The notes beneath the pieces are model-generated. The model was not told the DNA's origin and ran no database searches. It saw only the letters and a program-made list of their open reading frames with translations. Positions 1 to 7,965 of a stretch of DNA of 64,000 nucleotides are shown piece after piece; position 1 is the first letter of the stretch; each line of letters starts with the position of its first letter. The translations under genes and the position numbers were made by a program. The DNA is from an uncultured Bacteroidales bacterium. Lineage in GTDB: Bacteria; Bacteroidota; Bacteroidia; Bacteroidales; UBA932. The DNA is taken from positions 62,001-126,000 of the forward strand of contig CAKUVD010000005.1 in the NCBI GenBank assembly GCA_934695325.1, given 5' to 3'.

Positions 1-2643
1 TTCAGAGACCAGGCCTACTCCTCCAGGTATGGTCCAGTTCATTGACGCACTGACCTGGTTGTTTCTCGTTACGTTGGTGTTCACAGAGGCTATCGTGTAC
101 CACGATTTCGCCACCCTGGATCTGCCGGAGGCCGTGAGTTCCACGAAGTCATTGCGATAAGTCAGTTTCAGCCTCTGCATAAAATTCATTGTCTGAGTCT
201 TGTTCTCTATGAAAAGGTCACTCTTTCCAAGATCTGGGAAATCCTCGTGAAATTTCGTGTAGTCGAACTCACTGTCCTTATAATATGCGTCAGTGCTGAA
301 CGAGCTCTTGCCGACATAAGACGATGCCTCTGACCAGCTTCCTGATGTTATGGAAGACAGGCTGAAGTTCGACTTGCCGATAGGCGCATTGATGAACATC
401 CTCACTTTAGCGTTTCCTGAAGTCGGGCCGTTCACAGGCAGCGAGAACGCCGTTCCGTCTGTGTTATACCAGCTGGCATATACTATTGGAGACTGCACGA
501 AACCGCCTTCTACATTGCCGTACACTGACAGGAACTTCTTCTTGTCGGAGTAGCCGAGCCTCGTCCTTATGTCGTGGCTGAAATAAGGCTCCAGATACGG
601 GTTTCCGAGGGAGACATTCAGCGGATTCGTGTTGTCAGGCACAGGCATAAGCTGTGATGTGCTCGGCTGGGACGAGTTTCCGAAATAGAACCCGTGGATA
701 TTGAAATTGTCATTAATATCATACCAGAGCATTGCCGACGGCGACCAGTTCACGACCTTGCTGTCATAGTTCTGCCCGTTCGTCTCGTTATGCGTGATAG
801 TAGGGACGACAGATGCTCCTACCTGGGCACGCAACTTGTCCTTCTGATACATAAAATTGAAACCTGCGCGGTGCGTCTGGTATCTGTTGAGAATGTCGCT
901 GGAATAGGTGTCGTTCCGTGTCTTGCCGTCCCAGATGAACTCCCTGTTGTCAATGTCCGCTCCCACCCCGGAGTCGTAGGTATCCTTGCCAGACTTGCTC
1001 TGGCTCCATTTGTACTGATAGTTGGCCTCCAGATAGAAGCCAGCGCCGAGAGGCTCGGTATAGACCAGCCTTCCGCTCATCGAGGAAGACCTGGAATTCT
1101 GTGAATACCACTGGTTCACGATCTCGTTCTCGTCCTCGCCGGTATCGGAAGTCCCGAATGTGCGAGTCAATGACTGATTGAACCCTTCGAGGTCGTTGTT
1201 GCTGAAATTATAGTCCATATTGAAGGACAATGTCCTTCCGGGTATGCCGAGCTTCTGCCTGAAGAGCAGGAATCCGTTGGCTGTCCAGTTGTTGTTGCTC
1301 CCCGTGTTGCTGTTGAATCCTTCGTTCTTGGCTGTGGATTCAGTGCTTCCTGCGGCCAATCCGTCAGTGGAGAACTTGGAATACTCCGAGAAGTCGCCCT
1401 TGCCGAAATTGAACTGCGGCTGGAACAATATGGAGGTGTTGTCCGAGAACTTGTGCTCCAGACGCACGCCGAAACGATGTCCGTATGTGTTGTTCAGGCT
1501 GTATCCGTCATTGTTGTATATGAGGCTGGAGCCGTCGTCGAGGAACGTGTTCTTCAGGCTCTTCTCCTGCACATCGGTCTTCGTGCCGTTGAACAGGTAG
1601 TTTCCGCCGAGGTCCATCTTGTCGCCAAACAGATCCCAGGAGCCGTTCACTCCGCCCATCCAGGAGGTAGTTATGCCGTTGTCGCGTCCCCAGCCGCCGG
1701 AGCCGCGGCCCATTCCTCCGCCTCCTCCGCGCATTCCTCTCATCATTGAGCCTGCGACATCGTTGAATCCCCTGTTGTTCGTGTTGTTGCCGTTGAGAAT
1801 TATGCTCAGCTGGCTCTTGTCAGTGAACCTGCCTATGAATGCGGCGCCCTGATATCTCCAGTCGCCGTCACCGCCGGAAGTGTTCTCCGGCCAGTCGTGT
1901 CCGCCACCGCCCATAACGTTGCCGAAAAGGCCGTTCATCATTCCTTTCTGAATGGAAAGGTCAATGACAGTCTCCTCCTGCCCGTCGTCAATGCCAGTGA
2001 ACTGGGCCTGCTCGGATTTCTTCTGTACGACCTTCACCTTGTCCACGATCTTGGCAGGAATGTTCTTGGAGGCCAGCTGTGGATCATCGAGAAAGAACGT
2101 CTTCCCGTCTATCGTAATCTTGCTGATCGTCTGTCCATTGGCTGTCACTGAGCCGTCCGAGCCCACTTCCACTCCAGGAAGCTTTTTAAGGAGGTCCTCG
2201 AGCATATCATTGTCGGTCGTCTTGAATGATGACGCATTATACTCTATGGTGTCCTTCTTTATCACGATAGGATTCCCTGCAGCCGAGACACTTGCCGCGT
2301 CCAGCACCTGCTTGTCAGGATCCATCTTCAGAGTCCCGAGATCGAGGTTGTCCTTCACAGTGATTTCCTTAGTGACGTTCTTGTAGCCAAGCAGTTCCGC
2401 CTTGAGCGTGTAAGTCCCGGCCGGCACCTTCTCAAGCGTGGCCTTTCCCTTGTCGTCTGTCAGGGCATACTTGGATGCCGATGTCGCCCCATTCTTTGTC
2501 AGCGAGACCGTGGCGTAGCCTACAGGTTCTCCAGAGGACGAATCCTGCAGTGTCACAGTGACGTTCCGCGACTGCGCCTGCGAGGCAAAAGAAACCGCGA
2601 GCATTGTCACGAGCCCGCAGATGATAGCAATGATTCTCTTCAT
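1..2643 (-). CDS. Outer membrane beta-barrel (TonB-dependent receptor-like) protein, 3' end off the window
   Basis: The frame is open from an ATG at 2643 to the left edge with no stop, so at least 881 residues are present and the C-terminus is missing. A signal peptide (MKRIIAIICGLV..., cut near residue 24) precedes a carboxypeptidase-regulatory-like domain at about 25-100, a plug-like region at about 110-220, and then alternating aromatic/polar strands typical of a barrel. A Gly/Met/Arg-rich stretch lies near residues 295-320. This order matches the Bacteroidota 'outer membrane beta-barrel family' (OMP_b-brl_3). No SusD partner is next to it, so it is not an obvious SusC. The substrate cannot be told. 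It is monocistronic on the visible side; ruvC lies downstream of its start in the same orientation. Confidence 0.85.
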   Translation of the reverse strand, partial: MKRIIAIICGLVTMLAVSFASQAQSRNVTVTLQDSSSGEPVGYATVSLTKNGATSASKYALTDDKGKATLEKVPAGTYTLKAELLGYKNVTKEITVKDNLDLGTLKMDPDKQVLDAASVSAAGNPIVIKKDTIEYNASSFKTTDNDMLEDLLKKLPGVEVGSDGSVTANGQTISKITIDGKTFFLDDPQLASKNIPAKIVDKVKVVQKKSEQAQFTGIDDGQEETVIDLSIQKGMMNGLFGNVMGGGGHDWPENTSGGDGDWRYQGAAFIGRFTDKSQLSIILNGNNTNNRGFNDVAGSMMRGMRGGGGGMGRGSGGWGRDNGITTSWMGGVNGSWDLFGDKMDLGGNYLFNGTKTDVQEKSLKNTFLDDGSSLIYNNDGYSLNNTYGHRFGVRLEHKFSDNTSILFQPQFNFGKGDFSEYSKFSTDGLAAGSTESTAKNEGFNSNTGSNNNWTANGFLLFRQKLGIPGRTLSFNMDYNFSNNDLEGFNQSLTRTFGTSDTGEDENEIVNQWYSQNSRSSSMSGRLVYTEPLGAGFYLEANYQYKWSQSKSGKDTYDSGVGADIDNREFIWDGKTRNDTYSSDILNRYQTHRAGFNFMYQKDKLRAQVGASVVPTITHNETNGQNYDSKVVNWSPSAMLWYDINDNFNIHGFYFGNSSQPSTSQLMPVPDNTNPLNVSLGNPYLEPYFSHDIRTRLGYSDKKKFLSVYGNVEGGFVQSPIVYASWYNTDGTAFSLPVNGPTSGNAKVRMFINAPIGKSNFSLSSITSGSWSEASSYVGKSSFSTDAYYKDSEFDYTKFHEDFPDLGKSDLFIENKTQTMNFMQRLKLTYRNDFVELTASGRSRVAKSWYTIASVNTNVTRNNQVSASMNWTIPGGVGLVSE

Positions 2644-2710
2644 TGTCCGTTTATTTTTTGTTCAACGGATATATAGACAGACATACGCACGAAAGGTTTA
2701 ATTCTGTATT

Positions 2711-3259
2711 TCACTTTTTGACTCTGTCCGGATTGGCTGCGATGAACTTCTCCCAAGAGGACGTGGACTTGACTCCTGAAAGCGGGTTGGTCATCTGATA
2801 ATGGTGGCAGAGCGCTATCGCCAGAGCATCCGTCGCATCCAGGAACTTCTCTTCAATGTCAATGCGGAGAATCCTCTGCAGGATGTTGTTCACCTGCATC
2901 TTGGACGCCGCCCCGTTTCCGGTGACGGCCTCCTTCGCCTTTCGCGGCGCATATTCCGTTATCGGGATGCCCCTCATCGCCGCAGCCAGCATCGCCGCGC
3001 CCTGCGCCCGTCCGAGCTTGAGTATGACCTGGGCGTTCTTGCCGTAGAATGGCGACTCCAGCGCCATCTCGTCCGGTGAGTACTTTTCGCAGACATCGCT
3101 GATGCCGCAGTAGATTCTGTGAAGTTTTTCGTAAGGGTCCTTCTCTTTTCTAAGGTCAATGACCCCCATCTCGACGTACTCAGCGCTCCGGCCCTCAGTA
3201 CGAATGACCCCGAAGCCAAGTATGTTGGTTCCGGGGTCAATTCCTAGTATTGTAGCCAT
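2711..3259 (-). CDS. ruvC: Crossover junction endodeoxyribonuclease RuvC
   Basis: RuvC resolves Holliday junctions with RuvAB. The 182-residue product opens with MATILGIDPGTN, holding the first catalytic Asp. A Glu follows in ALESPFYGKNAQ, and the C-terminal acidic pair is in DATDALAIALCHH. I chose the ATG at 3259 over an upstream in-frame ATG at 3361, because the 34 extra residues lie inside serS and look like nothing in the family, and because 182 residues fits RuvC. It starts 4 bp after the serS stop, so the two are probably co-transcribed. Confidence 0.95.
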   Translation of the reverse strand: MATILGIDPGTNILGFGVIRTEGRSAEYVEMGVIDLRKEKDPYEKLHRIYCGISDVCEKYSPDEMALESPFYGKNAQVILKLGRAQGAAMLAAAMRGIPITEYAPRKAKEAVTGNGAASKMQVNNILQRILRIDIEEKFLDATDALAIALCHHYQMTNPLSGVKSTSSWEKFIAANPDRVKK

Positions 3260-3263
3260 CAGC

Positions 3264-4535
3264 CTAGTCGATGTAGTCGAACCCGGTGTAAGGGCGGAGA
3301 ACCTCAGGAATGACAATCCTGTCTTCCTGCTGGTTGTCCTCAAGCATCGCTGCCACGACACGAGGCAATGCCAGCGAGCTTCCGTTCAGCGTGTGGCAGA
3401 GCTGTGTCTTGCCGTTGGCGTCCTTGTATCTGAGGTGCAGACGATTGGCCTGATATGTCTCGAAGTTGGACACTGAAGATATCTCCAGCCATCTTCCCTG
3501 TGCAGCTGACCACAGCTCGAAGTCATAGGTGATGGCGGATGTGAAGCTCAGGTCACCGCCGCAGAGACGAAGGATTCTGTACTTCAGACCGAGCTTGTTC
3601 ACGAGGCTCTCGACGTGTGCGATCATCTCGTCAAGGGCGGCGTATGAATCTTCCGGCTTTTCGATGCGGACAATCTCCACTTTGTCGAACTGGTGCAGTC
3701 TGTTGAGGCCTCTCACATCCTTTCCGTAGGATCCGGCCTCGCGACGGAAGCAAGGAGTATATGCCGTAAGTTTCTGCGGGAACTGGTCATTGTTGAGGAT
3801 GACATCCCTGTAGATGTTGGTGACAGGCACTTCTGCCGTAGGCACGAGATAGAAATCATCGAGACCGACATAGTACATCTGCGCCTCCTTGTCAGGAAGC
3901 TGGCCTGTGCCGAAGCCTGAAGCCGCATTGACCATTATAGGCGGCTCCACTTCCTTGTATCCTGCTGCCGTGTTGTTGTCGAGGAAGAAGCTGATGAGCG
4001 CTCTCTGGAGTTTCGCACCTTTTCCTTTATATACTGGGAATCCTGCTCCGGTGAGCTTGACGCCGAGGTCGAAGTCTATGATGTCGAATTTCTTGGCGAG
4101 TTCCCAGTGAGGAAGAGCGTTCTCCGGGAGTTTGATCTCCGGGCCGCCCATCTTCACTACTTGGTTATCCTCTGCGCCCTTTCCCGGAACGACGAGGTCG
4201 CAAGGAATGTTAGGAAGCAGAACGAGCTGTGACTCAAGCTCTTTCTCTGTAGCATCGGACTTGGCGAGAAGTTCTGAAGACTTCGCCTTAAGCTCGGCCA
4301 CTTCCTTCTTCGCCTCCTCAGCCTCAGCCTTCTTTCCTTCCTTCATAAGGCCGCCGATGAGGCCCGCCTTCTGTTTCTGCTGTGCGAGAAGAGCGTCGCT
4401 CTCGGTCTGGAGAGCCCTTCTCTGTGTGTCCAGCTCAAGGACTTTGGCTACTATTGCCTTTGCGTCGAAATTCTTGACCGCAAGTTTCCTGACGATGAAA
4501 TCCGGATCGTCGCGAAGCATTTTAAGTGTCAGCAT
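3264..4535 (-). CDS. serS: Seryl-tRNA synthetase
   Basis: The 423-residue product has the usual two parts. An N-terminal coiled-coil arm (about residues 1-110, rich in Glu/Lys/Ala) binds the long variable arm of tRNA-Ser. A class II catalytic core follows, with motif 2 around FRREAGSYGKDVRG and motif 3 near the C-terminus (GSSLALPR). It charges tRNA-Ser in the cytoplasm. Length is normal and all class II motifs are present. It lies immediately upstream of ruvC. Confidence 0.97.
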   Translation of the reverse strand: MLTLKMLRDDPDFIVRKLAVKNFDAKAIVAKVLELDTQRRALQTESDALLAQQKQKAGLIGGLMKEGKKAEAEEAKKEVAELKAKSSELLAKSDATEKELESQLVLLPNIPCDLVVPGKGAEDNQVVKMGGPEIKLPENALPHWELAKKFDIIDFDLGVKLTGAGFPVYKGKGAKLQRALISFFLDNNTAAGYKEVEPPIMVNAASGFGTGQLPDKEAQMYYVGLDDFYLVPTAEVPVTNIYRDVILNNDQFPQKLTAYTPCFRREAGSYGKDVRGLNRLHQFDKVEIVRIEKPEDSYAALDEMIAHVESLVNKLGLKYRILRLCGGDLSFTSAITYDFELWSAAQGRWLEISSVSNFETYQANRLHLRYKDANGKTQLCHTLNGSSLALPRVVAAMLEDNQQEDRIVIPEVLRPYTGFDYID

Positions 4536-4636
4536 ATCTGTCTTTTTTTAATTGATTCTTTTTGTCCGGCCGTGCAAGTCAATGTGCGAATCTGAGAATC
4601 TCGGATCCAGGACTTGCCGTGCCACCCTGCCGGGAA

Positions 4637-4680
4637 AATTAAAAGAGGACCGCACGCCGAACTCGAAGTGCAATCCTCTT
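4637..4680 (-). terminator. Rho-independent terminator after rpmA
   Basis: Read on the minus strand, AAGAGGA...TCCTCTT arms (4674-4680 with 4643-4649) enclose a second GCAC/GTGC stem and are followed by TTTTAATTTT. It lies about 25 bp past the rpmA stop and separates the rplU-rpmA unit from serS. Confidence 0.75.
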
Positions 4681-4705
4681 CTGTCTTTCAAGACCCTTCG
4701 AGTTT

Positions 4706-4966
4706 TTAGTTCTCAAAAGGTACGACCGACACGTATGACTTGTTCTCTTTCTTTCTTGTGAAAACCACCGTGCCGTCTACAAGTGCATAGAGAGTGTGGT
4801 CCTTGCCCATACCGACATTCTTGGAAGCGCTGTGGACAGTGCCTCTCTGGCGGACTATGATGTTGCCGGCCTTTACGACCTCACCGCCGAATTTCTTGAG
4901 TCCGAGACGTTTGCTCTGTGATTCACGACCGTTCTTGGAACTACTTTGACCTTTCTTATGTGCCAT
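4706..4966 (-). CDS. rpmA: 50S ribosomal protein L27 (bL27)
   Basis: The 86 residues begin [20 protein letters not shown], the conserved N-terminal arm of bL27 that reaches toward the peptidyl-transferase centre. The body with [10 protein letters not shown] and [10 protein letters not shown] is family-typical. There is no Firmicutes-type cleavable extension before MAHKKG. It follows rplU by 33 bp, the usual rplU-rpmA pairing. Confidence 0.98.
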   Translation of the reverse strand: MAHKKGQSSSKNGRESQSKRLGLKKFGGEVVKAGNIIVRQRGTVHSASKNVGMGKDHTLYALVDGTVVFTRKKENKSYVSVVPFEN

Positions 4967-4999
4967 AATTCAAATTCTCCTGTAAATTACCTGTTAAAA

Positions 5000-5311
5000 T
5001 TAAGCGATGGAATCAATGCGGATCTTGGAGAGCTTCTGACGGTGACCGTTCAGCTTCTGATATCCCTTGCGACGGATTTTCTTGAACACAAGCACTTTCT
5101 TTGCCTTTGTCTCATCCTCGAGGACTGTAGCCTTCACTACAGCGCCCTCTACGTAAGGAGCTCCTACTTTTACTTCGCCGTTGTCATCAACGAGAAGAAC
5201 CTGATTGAATTCTACTGTCTCGTCTTTCTTCGCTGCGAGGCGATTGACGAAGATCTCTGCTCCAGCTTCTACCTTAAACTGCTGGCCTGCAATGTTTACG
5301 ATTGCGTACAT
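5000..5311 (-). CDS. rplU: 50S ribosomal protein L21 (bL21)
   Basis: The 103-residue product starts MYAIVNIAGQQFKVEAG and ends with the conserved basic segment (GYQKLNGHRQKLSKIRI). bL21 binds 23S rRNA domain I. It is the first gene of the rplU-rpmA unit and has its own promoter and an approximately 85-nt structured leader. Confidence 0.98.
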   Translation of the reverse strand: MYAIVNIAGQQFKVEAGAEIFVNRLAAKKDETVEFNQVLLVDDNGEVKVGAPYVEGAVVKATVLEDETKAKKVLVFKKIRRKGYQKLNGHRQKLSKIRIDSIA

Positions 5312-5398
5312 TGTAAAAAACTTATTTTAAGTCTTCGGCTGCAAGCGTCCGCTTCTTGGTGCGGAACTTCACGGGGCTTGACAGTCATCTGATATTTA
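5312..5398 (-). promoter_or_regulatory. Structured 5' leader of rplU
   Basis: On the minus strand the leader carries a TCCGC/GCGGA hairpin. Just before the start codon is a short ACTTA-AAA-TAAGT stem (about 5320-5332) followed by six T residues, which resembles a weak intrinsic terminator. Autogenous leaders of L21 are known in other bacteria. Regulation here is inferred from position and shape only. Confidence 0.4.
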
Positions 5399-5404
5399 AG
5401 ACTG

Positions 5405-5434
5405 CAAATTTACTGATTTTCTGACATTCCGCAA
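5405..5434 (-). promoter_or_regulatory. Bacteroidota sigma-type promoter of rplU
   Basis: On the minus strand TTG (5434-5432), exactly 19 nt, then TAAATTTG (5412-5405) matches the Bacteroidota consensus TTTG-N19-TAnnTTTG. Transcription would start near 5398. Confidence 0.8.
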
Positions 5435-5455
5435 AATTATTTGCTAAATTTGCGG
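5429..5455 (+). promoter_or_regulatory. Palindrome overlapping the promoter of the degenerate ATPase gene
   Basis: CCGCAAA (5429-5435) and TTTGCGG (5449-5455) form an inverted repeat that encloses a plus-strand -7 box, TAAATTTG at 5445-5452, located 21 nt before the ATG at 5474. The left arm also overlaps the -33 box of the divergent rplU promoter, so a protein bound here could affect both units. Confidence 0.55.
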
Positions 5456-5473
5456 TACTTAAGCAACTGATAT

Positions 5474-6622
5474 ATGGATATACCGTTCCAGTTCTCCAGA
5501 TATGTGACCGGCAAGTATTTCGTCGGAAGAAGAGAGGATTGCGCCGCACTTGCAGGTATTATGTCCTCGGGAGAGAGCGTCGCCCTGTGGGGGCCGCCAA
5601 AGGAGGGGAGGTTGTCCGCGGTACAGCAGTCCCTTGCCAATATGAGGGCTTCAGGCGGTGATTTCCTCGTATGCGCCATCGACCTTACAGGCGTGCGTGA
5701 AACAAGTATGTTCATAAGAGTGCTTGCCGGAAAGCTCATTTCGGCTGCCGTCGCTGACGCTGACGGTATGGAGGCCGCGGCAGAAAGGCACTTGACAGGA
5801 ACATCATTGACCTTTGACAGGCAGGAGTATTCCCGTGACAGTCTGATGTCCGGCACGACAGGGAAGGTGACCGGGGCTGATATCGAGGCCGTGGCCGAGC
5901 TCCCGTTCGCGCTTGCCGCCGAGGCCGGAAAGAAGATGGTCGTCGTCCTCCGGGAGTTTCAGAACATTGACTCTGACGAGAGCGAGAAGTTCTTCAAGGC
6001 CCTGGAATGCGCCATCTCTCGCCATCGGGAGGAGCATCTATGCTCTTTCGTGTTCCTGGGTTCCAGAAACAACGCTATGGAAAGCATTTTCTTGCGCAGG
6101 CGCTTCTTTTGGAGGGAGGTGGAGAAATTCCGCCTGCGTGACATAACCGAGACGGAGATATCGGATCACGTTCTGCGAGGCTTCACGGCGGGAGGGAAAG
6201 TCATCGAGCGTGACCTTATCCAGGGCATATGCAGGCTCTTCAAGAATAATATATGGTATATAAATCACTTTTTCTTCATCTGTGACTCTCTGTCCAAAGG
6301 CTATATCAGTGAATTGACGCTGAATGATGCGCTTGCCAGTCTGATTTCCGTCAATGAACCCAGGTTCCGGGCCGTGATGGACGGGCTCACTGGTTTTCAG
6401 GAACGGATGCTGAAAGCGATCCTGGACGGGAATGTGAAGTTCAGCACCACGGAAGTCATAGAGCGATATGGCCTGAACTCGTCGGCCAACGTCAAGAGGC
6501 TGAAGGATGCTCTGATGAAGAAAGAAGTGATAATGTTCAATGAACGGGAAGAACCCGAGCTGCAGGATCCCCTGTTCGAGCATTGGCTGAGGAAAAAGTA
6601 TTTTGATGTACAGGAAATATGA
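5474..6622 (+). CDS. AAA-type ATPase family protein with degenerate Walker motifs
   Basis: The 382-residue protein has the architecture of Bacteroidota ATPase_2-type proteins: an N-terminal P-loop domain (about 1-240) followed by a winged-helix-like C-terminal part (about 290-382, STTEVIERYGLNSSANVKRL). It aligns along its length with the intact paralogue at 57336. The P-loop reads GPPKEGRLS instead of GxxxxGKT/S, and the Walker B position reads VVVLREFQ where the paralogue has VICIDEFQ. The catalytic Lys, Thr/Ser and Asp are therefore all replaced, while the frame is open and full length. ATP hydrolysis is unlikely; a binding or regulatory role is possible. Its specific function is not known. 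It has its own promoter and is followed 49 bp later by the sirtuin gene. Confidence 0.75.
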   Translation: MDIPFQFSRYVTGKYFVGRREDCAALAGIMSSGESVALWGPPKEGRLSAVQQSLANMRASGGDFLVCAIDLTGVRETSMFIRVLAGKLISAAVADADGMEAAAERHLTGTSLTFDRQEYSRDSLMSGTTGKVTGADIEAVAELPFALAAEAGKKMVVVLREFQNIDSDESEKFFKALECAISRHREEHLCSFVFLGSRNNAMESIFLRRRFFWREVEKFRLRDITETEISDHVLRGFTAGGKVIERDLIQGICRLFKNNIWYINHFFFICDSLSKGYISELTLNDALASLISVNEPRFRAVMDGLTGFQERMLKAILDGNVKFSTTEVIERYGLNSSANVKRLKDALMKKEVIMFNEREEPELQDPLFEHWLRKKYFDVQEI

Positions 6623-6657
6623 TGTACGTCGAAGATGAATAAGATCAAGACAGTTTT

Positions 6658-6666
6658 AAAGGAGGT
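6658..6666 (+). promoter_or_regulatory. Strong Shine-Dalgarno sequence of the sirtuin gene
   Basis: AAAGGAGGT lies 5 nt before the ATG at 6672. It is unusual because most genes in this window lack any SD. It decides the start against the ATG at 6667, which runs straight into a stop. Confidence 0.8.
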
Positions 6667-6671
6667 ATGAT

Positions 6672-7370
6672 ATGAAGAGACTCGTGATATTGACCGGGGC
6701 GGGCGTCAGCGCCGAGAGCGGCATAAGCACATTCCGTGACAACGGCGGACTGTGGGACAGATATGACCCACAGGTGGTGGCCTCCATAGACGGGTGGCGC
6801 AGCGACCCAGGGCTTCTGCTGGATTTCTACAATGTCCGTAGAAAGGAACTGAAGGATGTTCGACCGAATGCTGCTCATCTCTCGATAGCCGCGCTCCAGG
6901 AGAGGTTCGACGTCAATGTGATCACGCAGAATGTGGACAATCTTCACGAACGTGCCGGCAGTTCAAACGTCCTGCACCTTCACGGCGAGCTCACTAAGGT
7001 CCGTCCGGAGAACTGCTGCAACGAGGAAGACGGCTTCTCTGAAAAGACTGTGTTCGACATAGGGTATGGCGAGATTCATCTTGGTGACCTGGCGCCGAAC
7101 GGCCATCAGCTGCGCCCGCATATCGTCTGGTTCGGAGAACCTGTGCCGAAGATAGAGAGGGCAATGGACATTGTGTCCGAAGCTGACGTGCTGCTGATCG
7201 TCGGGACATCTCTCAGCGTGTATCCTGCCGCCGGACTTTACCGATATGCTCCGTTTGACGCGCCGATATATCTGATCGATCCCGGAGAGGTCAATGTCCG
7301 TGATTCCCGCATACAGCACATAAAGGCGAAGGCGACTGAAGGAATGAAAGTCTTCGAGGAGAAAATTTGA
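6672..7370 (+). CDS. cobB: NAD-dependent protein deacylase, sirtuin family (CobB-like)
   Basis: The 232-residue product has the Rossmann-fold NAD-binding signature LTGAGVSAESGISTFRD at residues 6-22, the TQNVDNLHERAG motif with the catalytic region LHLHGEL, and RPHIVWFGE. Sirtuins remove acyl groups from lysines using NAD+. The zinc-ribbon insert, normally four cysteines, contains only an adjacent CC pair (ENCCNEEDG), so structural zinc binding is doubtful. Zinc-less versions are common in Bacteroidota as far as I know. It follows the degenerate ATPase gene by 49 bp, possibly in one operon, and has a strong SD. Confidence 0.93.
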   Translation: MKRLVILTGAGVSAESGISTFRDNGGLWDRYDPQVVASIDGWRSDPGLLLDFYNVRRKELKDVRPNAAHLSIAALQERFDVNVITQNVDNLHERAGSSNVLHLHGELTKVRPENCCNEEDGFSEKTVFDIGYGEIHLGDLAPNGHQLRPHIVWFGEPVPKIERAMDIVSEADVLLIVGTSLSVYPAAGLYRYAPFDAPIYLIDPGEVNVRDSRIQHIKAKATEGMKVFEEKI

Positions 7371-7390
7371 CGAAAAATTCTCCTTTTGTC

Positions 7391-7420
7391 TTGGCAATCC
7401 GGATAATTGTCGTATCTTTG
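7391..7420 (+). promoter_or_regulatory. Promoter of rpsU
   Basis: TTG (7391-7393), 19 nt, then TATCTTTG (7413-7420) is an exact match to the Bacteroidota promoter spacing. It implies a leader of about 70 nt before the rpsU start. Confidence 0.85.
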
Positions 7421-7480
7421 CACCCGCAAAATCCGGTAAGTCTATTGTAACTTATTAGGATTCAGCAGATTTTGTAACAA

Positions 7481-7490
7481 AAGGAGGTGA
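7481..7490 (+). promoter_or_regulatory. Full-length Shine-Dalgarno sequence of rpsU
   Basis: AAGGAGGTGA is complementary over all ten bases to the usual 16S anti-SD tail and sits 7 nt before the ATG at 7498. In Bacteroidota ribosomes bS21, bS18 and bS6 are reported to hide the anti-SD, and rpsU is reported to keep a strong SD for feedback by bS21. Confidence 0.9.
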
Positions 7491-7497
7491 TTCAGAT

Positions 7498-7692
7498 ATG
7501 ATTATTGTACCGCTTAAGGAAGGTGAGAACATCGAGAGAGCTCTCAAGAGATTCAAGAGAAAATTTGAGAAGACAGGTGCCATTCGCGAGCTCCGTGCCA
7601 GAAAGAATTTCGTAAAACCATCTGTAAAGAGAAGAGAGCAGATTCAGAAGGCTATCTACGTGCAGCATCTGCAGCTTGAAGACGAGCAGTAA
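7498..7692 (+). CDS. rpsU: 30S ribosomal protein S21 (bS21)
   Basis: The 64-residue basic protein MIIVPLKEGENIERALKRF... matches bS21 in length and in its RALKRFKRKFEKTG core. bS21 binds near the 3' end of 16S rRNA and in Bacteroidota helps sequester the anti-SD. It is a single-gene unit with its own promoter, an SD and a terminator. Confidence 0.97.
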   Translation: MIIVPLKEGENIERALKRFKRKFEKTGAIRELRARKNFVKPSVKRREQIQKAIYVQHLQLEDEQ

Positions 7693-7726
7693 GATCGGCA
7701 CATATCATTTATCTGAAAAGATATAC

Positions 7727-7760
7727 AAAGGGATTGACCATATCGGCCTGTCCCTTTTTT
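7727..7760 (+). terminator. Terminator of rpsU
   Basis: AAAGGGA (7727-7733) pairs with TCCCTTT (7751-7757) around a 17-nt loop that can form an inner CC/GG pair, and the T-run continues to 7760. Confidence 0.8.
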
Positions 7761-7852
7761 CTTATACGGAGTCTCGTTATGTAAGCGTTAAAAAATAAAT
7801 TGGTAAAGATTTGTAGTGGATTTTCAAGGATAGGTTCGCTTTCGAAGAAGGA

Positions 7853-7868
7853 GTGTACCGGGGTACAC
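7853..7868 (+). repeat. Perfect 7+7 bp palindrome GTGTACC-GG-GGTACAC
   Basis: This lies in the 270-bp gap between rpsU and the AsmA-like gene, about 70 bp upstream of that gene's -7 box. It could be an operator or part of a dispersed intergenic repeat. No second copy was seen in this window. Confidence 0.5.
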
Positions 7869-7937
7869 GACTGATGAAAAAATGAATATAGACCGAAAAG
7901 ACACACAAAGATTATCAAGTTATTTTTCAATGATTGC

Positions 7938-7945
7938 TATATTTG
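7938..7945 (+). promoter_or_regulatory. -7 promoter element of the AsmA-like gene
   Basis: TATATTTG matches TAnnTTTG; no clear -33 TTG is seen at 19 nt. It lies downstream of an in-frame ATG at 7882 and so argues for the later start at 7966. Confidence 0.55.
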
Positions 7946-7965
7946 TATGTTTGTGGAATGCTGTT

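Noticed and set aside
2711..3361. Longer RuvC starting at 3361
   Set aside because: The extra 34 residues are translated from the serS 3' end in another frame and do not look like RuvC; MATILGIDPG at 3259 is the normal N-terminus.
4552..4640. Possible tRNA gene in the gap between serS and rpmA
   Set aside because: No TTC-loop consensus (GTTCGAATC-like) and no acceptor-stem pairing; the gap contains the rpmA terminator.
7882..7965. N-terminal extension of the AsmA-like protein from the ATG at 7882
   Set aside because: A TATATTTG promoter element lies inside it and the sequence lacks family character; the ATG at 7966 starts a normal basic N-terminus plus membrane segment.
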